This document shows, piece after piece, positions 43,249-54,100 of a DNA stretch of 64,000 nucleotides (position 1 is its first letter; every line of letters begins with the position of its first letter). The position numbers were made by a program, and so were the translations under genes. Origin of the DNA: Pelodera strongyloides. Its lineage: Eukaryota; Nematoda; Chromadorea; Rhabditida; Rhabditidae. Below the pieces are notes generated by a model. That model was not told where the DNA came from. It worked only from the letters and a program-made list of their open reading frames with translations, and ran no database searches. The DNA is taken from NCBI GenBank assembly GCA_036852015.1, contig JAANDG010000556.1:31931-95930 (forward strand), in the 5' to 3' direction.

Positions 43249-46097
43249 TTTATGAATATTCGTAGTCTCATGAAAAATCTTAATAATGTACACCATTTTT
43301 TATCTGCTAAACATCCTGATATTTTAATTCTGGTTGAATCTTGGTTAAAAAGATATAAAAGATTGCACTATTTTTCATACTGGGAATTACAAATTATTGC
43401 GTTTTGATAGACAATCTAAAAAAGGTGGTGGTATTTGTCTGTATGTAAATTCATGTTTTTTATGAAAAGAACAAAAACACATGGGAAATGCAAATTTTGA
43501 ACTGTGCTGCGTAGATATTGAAGATTTAGTTATTTTTCGTAAAATTTTTATTGTTGTATATAGACTTCCGGGTTGTACTGCTTTAGCTGATACTACATTG
43601 TATGATGAAATCATCAATTTATCTACTTCGGGAATTGATGTTATTCTTCTTGGAGACTTTAATATTCATTTTGATTTTACAAACCCAAGTCCTACATTAG
43701 CTAAGGAAAGGGAATTCGGTGATTTCATAAACTCCCTGGGATGGTCTTTTTATGTAACAGAACCAACTCGTGATAGACGAATTATTGATCATTTATTTTG
43801 TAGTTCATCTAACCTAATAAAAAATTGTTCGGTCGAACCGCCATTGGGCTCTTCAGATCATAATCTAATAACCTTTCAAATAAATATGACTATAGAATAT
43901 ATTAATATGCAAACACCTTTTCTTTATTTCAAGAGTGCTAATTGGCCTCGAATAAAGTCTATGCTCTCATTGACTGGGTTACTTATTTTGGGACATACAA
44001 TACTGTTGACGATTTGGAAGAACGCTTTTCTAGTTATATACGTTCGTTGATTAGGGATTATGTTCCACTGAAGTACAGGCAATTGCCATTGACACGTTTT
44101 CCAAAATACATCAAGAATATGGTTTATCAAAAACAACGCTTGTTTAACTTGAACAAAAACTTGAAATCGGTGCACATTAGTGATTTGATAAAGGGAATAA
44201 ACGCTCAACTTAGCAAATCGTTGGAGAGGTTTTATGCCTATAAGGAAAATAAAACTTTTGAGAACAAATTTGGGAAGAAATTTTATACATACGTAAATTC
44301 ACGTATCAAAGGTAAATCATCAATTGGTGTAATTCACAAACCAATCAATGACCAATGTGTTTATGATAGCTATGAAAAGGCAAACCTCTTAGGAAATCAG
44401 TTTGAGTCTGTATTCACGCGTGACAATGGCACTTTCCCAATGATGTATTCTAGATCAGATATCCATATTAATGCTTCACTACCGGTTATTTTTCCTCAAG
44501 ACGTGTGTAAATCACTTGGTAGACTAAAAAATTCGTTTTCTTTGACATCAGACGGGATTCCTCAGTTTTTCTTGAAATTTTGTAAAGGTGAATTATCAGA
44601 ACCATTGTCTTTTATTTATAATATCTCTATAGAAACGGGTAGAATGCCTAACATTTGGAGAAAATCTATCGTAACTACTCCTGTTCCTAAGTTCCGAAGC
44701 CTAAATATCCAGTACACTTCAGACCTATATGTATTAACAGTGCTGTTTGCAAGACTATGGAAATGATAGTAAAACATCAATTGTACAAATATATTGAACG
44801 GTTAAATTGTATGCCAGCAGAACAATATGGGTTTATAAGGGGGAAATCTGTAGACCTACAGATGCTTGATGTACAGAAACAATGGCTCTCTTCTTATGAA
44901 AAAGGCGAATGTGTAGATGTTATATACTTAGACATTGCAAAAGCCTTTGATAAGGTGGTTCACTCCAAATTGCTCTTCAAACTTCAAATGCTGGGCTTTC
45001 CTCTTCAGTTAATTCACTGGTTGTCTGATTTCTTAGCGCGTAGAACATTTCAAGTAAAAGTAAATGACTGTTTGTCTGATGAATTTAATGCTACATCTGG
45101 TGTTCCTCAAGGCTCTGTACTTGGTCCTATATTGTTTCTTTTGTATATATGTGATCTTCCCAATGTCATTCGAACTTCTCCTAACATACATATACGCTGT
45201 TTTGCTGATGATTGTAAAATCTACTGTAGTTATCAACCACATGAAGCTTTGAGTGCCAATCTCTCGTTAGAAAAGTCGCTAGATACGTTGTCGAAGTACT
45301 GTATCGATTGGCAAATTGAGTTGGCTAGTGAAAAATGTAAGGTTCTATATATGGGAAAGAAAAACTGTAAGTATAAGTATAGTGTGAATGGAACTCAATT
45401 GGGAGTGGTTTCTTCTATGAGAGATTGGGGAATTCAGATACAAGATAATTGGCATTTTGTTGACCACATTTCTAATATATGTACGAAAAGTATGGGTGTT
45501 TGGTATGCTCTTACTAAGAGCATTAAGCAGCGAAATCCTCTGATTCTCGTAAAATCGTATAAAACTTGGGTCCGTCCTCTGTTAGAGTTTGCAAGCGTTG
45601 TCTGGAATCCGTATCTCAAAAAAGATAAACTACGTGTCGAAAAAGTGCAATCAAGAATCACTCGCATGATCTTTCAAAAATGTTACCCAAAATGCACCCT
45701 GATCCCATCTTACTCAGACAGATTACGTAAGTTTAACCTGCTTTCATTGCAACAAAGAAGAATCCAACACGACCTTATATTCACATTCAAACTTTTGAAA
45801 GGCGAACTAGCCAATTCCTTCAGTAAATATTACGTAATGAAGCCTACTCGAGGACGATTATCGTCGTTTGAATATCATGTTCCTTTGGCAAAGCGTAACC
45901 CGTTTTATCACAGTTTCTTTCTGCGTACGGCCAGATGGCTAAACAAAATGCCAGAACAATTGCTAAAGGCACATGATTCTAAAACATTTAAAAGGCTATT
46001 GAAATCGTCAGACATCACTCAAATTCTAAATAGTTTCGAAGAAAATGATATCACAGTCGGGTTTAAGGAATATACCTATATTCCAAGAACGAATTAA
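43249..46097 (+). pseudogene. LINE ORF2: endonuclease plus reverse transcriptase, broken
   Basis: Endonuclease: start MNIRSLMKNLNN, PDILILVESWL, GDFNIHFDF, RRIIDHLF and the catalytic SDHNLITF. Reverse transcriptase: CVDVIYLDIAKAFDKV (motif A Asp), SGVPQGSVLGPILFLLYI (motif B), IRCFADDCKIY (motif C FADD). C-terminal LLSLQQRRIQHDLIF is typical of CR1/jockey-superfamily elements. Breaks: frame change near 43355, stop near 43460, frame changes near 43950 and 44750. The last 446-codon frame (44757-46097) holds an intact RT core. Confidence 0.85.
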
Positions 46098-46811
46098 TCA
46101 TCACATTCATTTAGAAATCTTCTAAAAACGACCATTAGAGTTTGCAGCTACATCTACATCATGGAAAAGTCACGAAGAAACCTAAATATCATATTACTTT
46201 CACCTCTGTTATTTGTTTCGTATCTATTTTCAACTGTTATCTACATCGAATCGTATTTGTTATGTTTATCTGCGTTCTAAAAGAATTATATCAGAATCAA
46301 ACATGTGCAAACATGTATGTATGGAACCAACCTCAGTGAACAACCCATGAAGCAAACTTGTATTTAATCATTTTACCTGTATCCTTGAGTAGCACGCCTG
46401 TGGCTTATCCACAAAAACTACCATGTGCGGTACATGAATTTTCGTGCATAGCGCATTCGAATTACTGCGGGTGGAGGTATATTACGGATGCTAGAATTTG
46501 AGAAAGGTGGCTAGGTAGAAACTATTCTTAGGCATGCCGTAGTATATGGATTTATGTTATAATTCACTATTGTATGTGTTATGTTATTGTTTTATTTCCT
46601 GAGGTAATGCACGAAAATTCAAAAAATCAACTATGGCGAAACACTCAATCTTATTGGTAATTGATTTGTTGCAAGGTGTTACTCTTTTCTTATAAACGAA
46701 CCTCAAGATAATCGTTACATGTGGCTTAATTTGCCAACCTTCTCATCATCATTTATATGATGCACACTTATATATTTTATATAATGTGTCAATAAATTAT
46801 TATTATTATCA

Positions 46812-48060
46812 AAGTCATAACGACACACATGCTCTGATAAATTGACAGCCGGTGATTGAAATTTATTTTGGAATTTGCATTCCCATGCAGTACTGTTTGG
46901 AAACGGGTATTTTTGTCTATTGATCAGCAATTTTCCAACAAACGTTTCACAAACCACCTGTTCTACCACGTTAAAGGGACGCGGTCACCGTTTTGACCCT
47001 TATGTATACTTTGTGTTTTTATTAACTGCACAGTATGAAAAACATAGTGTTGGAAAAATTCCGACGAAAAACGCTGTTTTCAGCGAGAAATTCATTGATT
47101 AAAAACGTTGCGCCCGATCCAAGCTCAACAGTTAACCATAAAAAAAAACAAATTGTATAATGCCCGCGATTTATTCGACCGATTAATTAGTAGAATTCGT
47201 CGAATCATTATCAGCACGGCCATATATGGGACAATTACTAGGGTTACTGTGCGTACTGGTTTAAGAAAAACATTTTTCGTCATCATAAGCGTCGCTGTTG
47301 CCGCATTTCTTGCAAAACATTTTCCCAACACTATGCGTTATAAATTATGAAGATAATAAAAACACAAGGTATACATAAGGGCCTAAGTTTGATCCTTTAC
47401 AGTTGCTACATTTGGAAGTCCAACGAAAATCCTCATTCCCGATGGTCAAAACCCTTTCTTTTTCGCAATTTGCAAATAATTCAATTTTTATTAGAAATCA
47501 AAGTCATCTTTTAAATTCCCATGGGAAGCACTCCTACCTATACTTTTCACACATTGTGGTGTATGTGTAGGTTCTGTACTGTTTATTTTGATAAACCACT
47601 TTGACTTTGCAAGTTTATCATAATATAAGTCATAAGATAAACCCCCTTGGGGAGTATATCTCGCTGCGGAATTAATTCAGCTGCAAAGAAATATTTCTTG
47701 CTAATGTTCTGAAGGCAAACTGTGCACTTCCCACTACTTATGTCTTTCAGTCAGCAAAACTGTGTCTTGACCTAAGTTCTTCAAAAAAGGCACCTGCACT
47801 TTATTTTCATAATTGTGTGTTTTTTTTGGTGTTCTGGCATTTGGACTTTGATTTGCTGAGCGTAAGTTAGCTTGTAAATATTATCACATTTGCAAATTTC
47901 TGACTGGATACAGTTAGTATGTGTTTTGAGCATCGTGTGTTTCACTTTGAGGTCACCTACTTAAATAACGACATGAAAATGAGTATGATTGTTGTGTATG
48001 CAATTACGTAACAAATTCAACTCCGAGAAAAAACTTTATCTTGCTACTTGGACATTTTTA
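46812..48060. other. No gene recognised
   Basis: AT-rich sequence between the LINE and the receptor-like gene. Nothing supportable seen. Confidence 0.35.
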
Positions 48061-48084
48061 TGCCGCATTGTGGACGTGCATATG

Positions 48085-48149
48085 TATGTAACGGGGATCG
48101 AACCCCAGCATATTCCTTTCAAATGGGTTACCTAATACGCTATGAACCG
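48085..48149 (-). tRNA. tRNA-like sequence, degenerate
   Basis: Minus strand: A box TAGCGTATTAGG (48142-48131) and a consensus B box GGTTCGATCC inside GGGGTTCGATCCCC. Acceptor and anticodon stems do not pair and the anticodon (near TTGAAA) is unclear. Probably a tRNA pseudogene or SINE head, 35 bp before the first exon of the receptor-like gene. Confidence 0.3.
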
Positions 48150-48183
48150 TGCTCCTGCGGTTTCATAATACGTCACTTTCAGC

Positions 48184-51100
48184 ATGATCAATATTGTTGA
48201 TATCATAGACGTGGTGCTCGGCATTATTATTATTATTTTCCTAATATTCTGTCTTTATAAAATCTATTCTTCTGGCACCTATTCTCCAGTATTCAATGTT
48301 ATTGAAACCATGATACTTCTGGATGCTTTGGATACAAGTTGTATGTTGGGGCACGATTCAGTGGTCAAGTTCTATCAAGTGGAAATATATCGTAAGTTTA
48401 GTGTATTCAAAAATGTTGATACAAACCTCATATGAGCCCTTACCATTACCATTATTCTATTTTATCAACACTATTAACTTCTCGGAGAAACATAATGTGT
48501 TGAAATCATTTGAATACCCGACGGGTGCATAGCTGGTTTTCGACGCTCGCGGGAAACCAAAACCCAGATATGGCCCCGATCAAGTCCCGGCCTTTATCCG
48601 GGCCATATCGGTTTCTGGAAGGATCATGGCCATATCGTGGTTTCCACTTTCCTGTGAGCCTTCTTATGTATGTATGTGCTCACACAAACCTAGAGATCCA
48701 ATCAGAAATCGGTCAACTTGTTTTGCTCTAACAAAATTGGGAATATTTCTAACCTAACATTATTATAACTACATACAGCTTGGTGGCTTCTGGATATAAT
48801 GTTGGTTATCCGTTGTCTCCGTTGGTACGGACAACTAGCACTGATCCCTTTGCTAGCTACTCTTCATTTTTGGTCTCTTATCTCTCCTCTAGGATATCGG
48901 AATATCGATAGAACTGCCGTTTTCAAGTTTATTGTCTTATGTATGCTGATACCAATTGGTAGGTAAATATGATATTTCTCCGGTTTTTCAAGGCTATCTG
49001 GCAAATTCATTCGGAATTTGGTAAGGGACCAAGCACGGTGGGCCGCCTACATCTCGCCTACACCTCGCCCATAAGCGGGAAAGTGGCCCGAGATACACAG
49101 AAAAGGTGGGCGGATGGTGTGCCTGGTGTGGGCCCGGTGTAGGCGTGGTGCAGGCGAACTAAAATACACACGAAAGTTGAAGACGCCGTACTCAGGACAG
49201 GCCTACCCCAGGCCCACCATGGGCCGGTGCGCAGCCTACGCCAGGTCGGAAAAGGGTGGGCCGCGATATCTGAGCCCACCCGTTGTTTTGTATGCCGCGC
49301 ACCGGCCAAAGTTTCGCGTTGTACACTAAAAATGACTGGAACTATGCATTAAGGTACAGTAGGCACGTGCCGAGCCTTTAGGACTCCCGAGGTATAGAAT
49401 AAGACAAGTCTCAATTCTTATCTTTATTCAAAACACCGACGTTTCGGCATAAGCCATTATCAAGGTGTAACCTGCAATTACACAAATAACTAACTATTAA
49501 CAAAACATACATAAACGACACCAAATTTGCATACACAATAAAACATTTAACTGTCGAACTCATTAAAAAGTGAAACATGGATATGAGGCAGATAAAACGT
49601 TGACAAGGATGACAAATCGACGCTCACAAACTACAAAGTACAGCACAACATCACAATCTAGGCAATTGCAACACCCTTTGCGGGGTCGAGAGAGAGAGTG
49701 TGAGAGGATTGAGAGAGATAGGACGAGCAGAGGAAGATGTAGAGCGCTCAAACTTCTTGTTCAGTGACGGCTGATTCTCCCTAATAGAGATTGCCTCCTG
49801 TATCAGAAGTCTTCGGGGATGACTCTCCCGGTGAAGAATAGATACAGAGAAGCTGAATTCACCATCAAAGTCCCGGTGTGATTCAGCAAAGTGAAGATCT
49901 AGCATTTTACCCCTAGCTTTGTGCTGAGAAACCCGCTCTTTAAGCGGTTGAGTAGTCTGGCCTATGTAGAATTCCTCGCACAGATTACATGTTATCTTAT
50001 AGACTACGCACCTCGCAACGCAGTCCCCCAGGGAATTATTAATGCAAATATGACAAGGTACTGTCTTGGCCCAGCACTTCTTGTCATAGAACCTGTTTTT
50101 GACTAACAACTCTCTGAGAGTTGGCGGAGGTTTTTCCGCTACAGTGAGACCTAAACTAGGGTGTTTTCTCACTGTGGCCTTAATGAAGTCAGTGAACTGA
50201 TCACTAACAAACGGTATGGTGAGGACCGTTCCTACACGTCTGGGACTGGACATATTATTTCGGCGCTGAGGCAACCGAGCTTGCAAATTGTTTGCGTTTG
50301 ATGAGTACCCGTTTTGGGTGCAAATTTTCTTTGCAAGCCTGATTGACTCAGGTTGGTTAACATTGGGTGGAAACTAAAGCAGCAGTTTTTACGGTATTTC
50401 TAGCTACCTGCTGTTTTAGGGCAATAGGGTGCGCCGAGGTACAGTGTACCAGAATATTTTTGTTAGTTGGCTTACGGTACCACTTGGTCACAAAACGACC
50501 GCCATGGAATGAAACCAACATGTTAAGGAATGGGACAAAATGGTCCTCACCAGGGGGCTCGCGGGTGAATTTGATGTTTTCAGTCGCTGAATTCAGCTCC
50601 CTAAACAACGAATCCATGCTATCCTGCGAGTCAGCCACGACGAAACAATCGTCGATGTACCTAGAGTAGAACCTAATACCTAAGCTAGTACTTGAAGACT
50701 CAATGTGATGCATTGCACAAATGGCCAAGGTAGGCGCTAGCCTGTTTCCCATACAGAGGCCCCTGACTTGCCGGTAATATTTCTTGTTCCACATAAATGT
50801 TGAACAAGAAAGGCATAGGCGTAGCAAGTCAAGAACATCTCTAGAGCTTAAACCGAAAAGTGAAATTTGCGACGAATGCTTACTAAGCATTTCTTCCACT
50901 ACCCTAATCGCCGCCTCACAATCGATGTTAGTGTACAAAGCCACAACATCGAAAGACTCAAAGGTAAGGGGGTAGGAATTAGCTAATTGAACGGTATCCG
51001 GCTCGGGGAATGTGTTGTGGAGTCGTGTCAGGAAATCCTTAGAGTTAGTTAGGTGTGCTGGGACAAATTTTACTAACTGGCCTACAATTTCGCACACCAA

Positions 51101-54100
51101 CCATGATAGTCTGTCAGACGCTCCATTAACACCTGATATTATTGGTCTAACCTTAATCTCATCAGCCGATAAAGTTGCCAAACGTGCCGGATCAATTTTG
51201 TGAGTTTTTGTGAGTAAGTACAAAACCGGTGGGGTAGGGTGTGTGTAATTAACTAAATTGTACAGACTGTCAGGCAGCCCACGATCCTCTGCAACTCTCC
51301 GAAAACCTTCCTTTAATGCCAGGAATTCCTGGTTGAAGTCTTTCCGAAGAGCTGACCTGTAGACGGAGGTATCTGCCAGGTGGAGCTCATGGATCGCAAA
51401 GTCAAGTTCGGATGGCATTACCACAAAGTCGCCACCTTTGTCGCTTACCGAAATCCGAACTTGCTGCTCCTTTTGTAGTGCAAGAAGGTGCTTGAGCCCT
51501 CCACGCTCAAGTGAACTTAAGTTAGGAGGAGAGCAAAAAGTTCCAGAAAGCAGAACTTTTTGGATGGAGGAAGTTAAAGCACAAAATTCTAAATCTACAG
51601 TAGCCACGGAAGCGGATGACCAATAATATCAGGTGTTAATGGAGCGTCTGACAGACTATCATGTTTGGTGTGCGAAATTGTAGGCCAGTTAGTAAAATTT
51701 GTCCCAGCACACCTAACTAACTCTAAGGATTTCCTGACACGACTCCACAACACATTCCCCGAGCCGGATACCGTTCAATTAGCTAATTCCTACCCCCTTA
51801 CCTTTGAGTCTTTCGATGTTGTGGCTTTGTACACTAACATCGATTGTGAGGCGGCGATTAGGGTAGTGGAAGAAATGCTTAGTAAGCATTCGTCGCAAAT
51901 TTCACTTTTCGGTTTAAGCTCTAGTGATGTTCTTGACTTGCTACGCCTATGCCTTTCTTGTTCAACATTTATGTGGAACAAGAAATATTACCGGCAAGTC
52001 AGGGGCCTCTGTATGGGAAACAGGCTAGCGCCTACCTTGGCCATTTGTGCAATGCATCACATTGAGTCTTCAAGTACTAGCTTAGGTATTAGGTTCTACT
52101 CTAGGTACATCGACGATTGTTTCGTCGTGGCTGACTCGCAGGATAGCATGGATTCGTTGTTTAGGGAGCTGAATTCAGCGACTGAAAACATCAAATTCAC
52201 CCGCGAGCCCCCTGGTGAGGACCATTTTGTCCCATTCCTTAACATGTTGGTTTCATTCCATGGCGGTCGTTTTGTGACCAAGTGGTACAGTAAGCCAACT
52301 AACAAAAATATTTTGGTACACTGTACCTCGGCGCACCCTATTGCCCTAAAACAGCAGGTAGCTAGAAATACCGTAAAAACTGCTGCTTTAGTTTCCACCC
52401 AATGTTACCAAACTGAGTCAATCAGGCTTGCAAAGAAAATTTGCACCCAAAACGGGTACTCATCAAACGCAAACAATTTGCAAGCTCGGTTGCCTCAGCG
52501 CCGAAATAATATGTCCAGTCCCAGACGTGTAGGAACGGTCCTCACCATACCGTTTGTTAGTGATCAGTTCACTGACTTCATTAAGGCCACAGTGAGAAAA
52601 CACCCTAGTTTAGGTCTCACTGTAGCGGAAAAACCTCCGCCAACTCTCAGAGAGTTGTTAGTCAAAAACAGGTTCTATGACAAGAAGTGCTGGGCCAAGA
52701 CAGTACCTTGTCATATTTGCATTAATAATTCCCTGGGGGACTGCGTTGCGAGGTGCGTAGTCTATAAGATAACATGTAATCTGTGCGAGGAATATCTACA
52801 TAGGCCAGACTACTCAACCGCTTAAAGAGCGGGTTTCTCAGCACAAAGCTAGGGGTAAAATGCTAGATCTTCACTTTGCTGAATCACACCGGGACTTTGA
52901 TGGTGAATTCAGCTTCTCTGTATCTATTCTTCACCGGGAGAGTCATCCCCGAAGACTTCTGATACAGGAGGCAATCTCTATTAGGGAGAATCAGCCGTCA
53001 CTGAACAAGAAGTTTGAGCGCTCTACATCTTCCTCTGCTCGTCCTATCTCTCTCAATCCTCTCACACTCTCTCTCTCGACCCCGCAAAGGGTGTTGCAAT
53101 TGCCTAGATTGTGATGTTGTGCTGTACTTTGTAGTTTGTGAGCGTCGATTTGTCATCCTTGTCAACGTTTTATCTGCCTCATATCCATGTTTCACTTTTT
53201 AATGAGTTCGACAGTTAAATGTTTTATTGTGTATGCAAATTTGGTGTCGTTTATGTATGTTTTGTTAATAGTTAGTTATTTGTGTAATTGCAGGTTACAC
53301 CTTGATAATGGCTTATGCCGAAACGTCGGTGTTTTGAATAAAGATAAGAATTGAGACTTGTCTTATTCTATACCTCGGGAGTCCTAAAGGCTCGGCACGT
53401 GCCTACTGTACCTTATCATAACGGACGTCCCCCATGAAGAGAGAAACGTTTATTGAACTATGCATTGTGGAAAGATGATGACTCTGGGAATAGTACTACA
53501 TATAAAAACAGCACTCCGTAACAGAAAACATTTTCCTCGCGGGCAAAATTGATTTACAGTATATTTGAAATATTTGATAAAGGCGCTAGTTAACCAAACC
53601 TTTGTATCATTCAGCACTTACTATACCTTTGCTGTTGGATTGCTGTCGCTTCAAGTTTTATATTCCTGGGTATTATTGGAATTTCGACTTTACGTCACCG
53701 TCTTACGGGTTCTATTCGACTGCCAATTGGGTCTTCCAGGTATCGTTAAGAAACATGGCGCGCGTGCGGCGGCGTTCTCGCGAAAGTCTGTCTGGTCAGG
53801 AAATCACAGCTCGCCGCAGCACGTTGCGATTTTATGATGTGTCCAATGTAAATCCCACATTTCATGCTTTTCGTTCGGTCATTGGAAACGTTCCCACGTT
53901 ATCCAATAAGTTCATAGAACAATTATGTTTTGCTCGTGTTGAACTTTCATAGAAACTCTATCGAATATGTTGTTTGTCATGAAGTTATAATTATAATCCT
54001 AAACTCTTTTCGAATGAATTGTATCATATTTTTCCTTTTGTGTGACGATGCTGTACTATTCTTAATTTAAATTAAATGGGTATTCTGAAAACGTCAGAAG

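Larger units (their letters stand above)
42113..46811 (+). mobile_element. Dead non-LTR retrotransposon (CR1/jockey-like LINE)
   Basis: Plus-strand LINE with ORF1 (RRM type), ORF2 (AP-like endonuclease then reverse transcriptase), and an (ATT)n tail at 46795-46810 that may mark the 3' end. Frameshifts and stops in both ORFs. No target-site duplication could be fixed, so both borders are estimates. The AT-rich 700 bp after ORF2 would be the 3' UTR. Confidence 0.75.
49351..53454. mobile_element. Composite Penelope-like element: two head-to-head 5'-truncated copies
   Basis: Outer ends are inverted repeats (left AAGGTACAGTAGGCACGTGC, right its complement ending at 53414), with 40 extra bases at the right before the duplication. 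Left copy reads minus from about 51620, right copy reads plus from about 51621. They meet at a short shared stretch (GACCAATAATATC). Each encodes a Penelope-type RT and a C-terminal GIY-YIG endonuclease. A single 12-bp target-site duplication around the whole says it inserted as one unit, a layout known for Penelope elements. Confidence 0.88.

Noticed and set aside
50367..52398. Plus- and minus-strand 60-100 codon frames inside the Penelope copies
   Set aside because: Antisense shadows, identical in both arms because the arms are inverted copies of one element.
53755..53952. Separate small gene starting MARVRRRSRESLSGQ
   Set aside because: The GT at 53740-53741, right before it, is a good donor for the hydrophobic exon, and this frame does not join cleanly to later exons; treated as probable intron.
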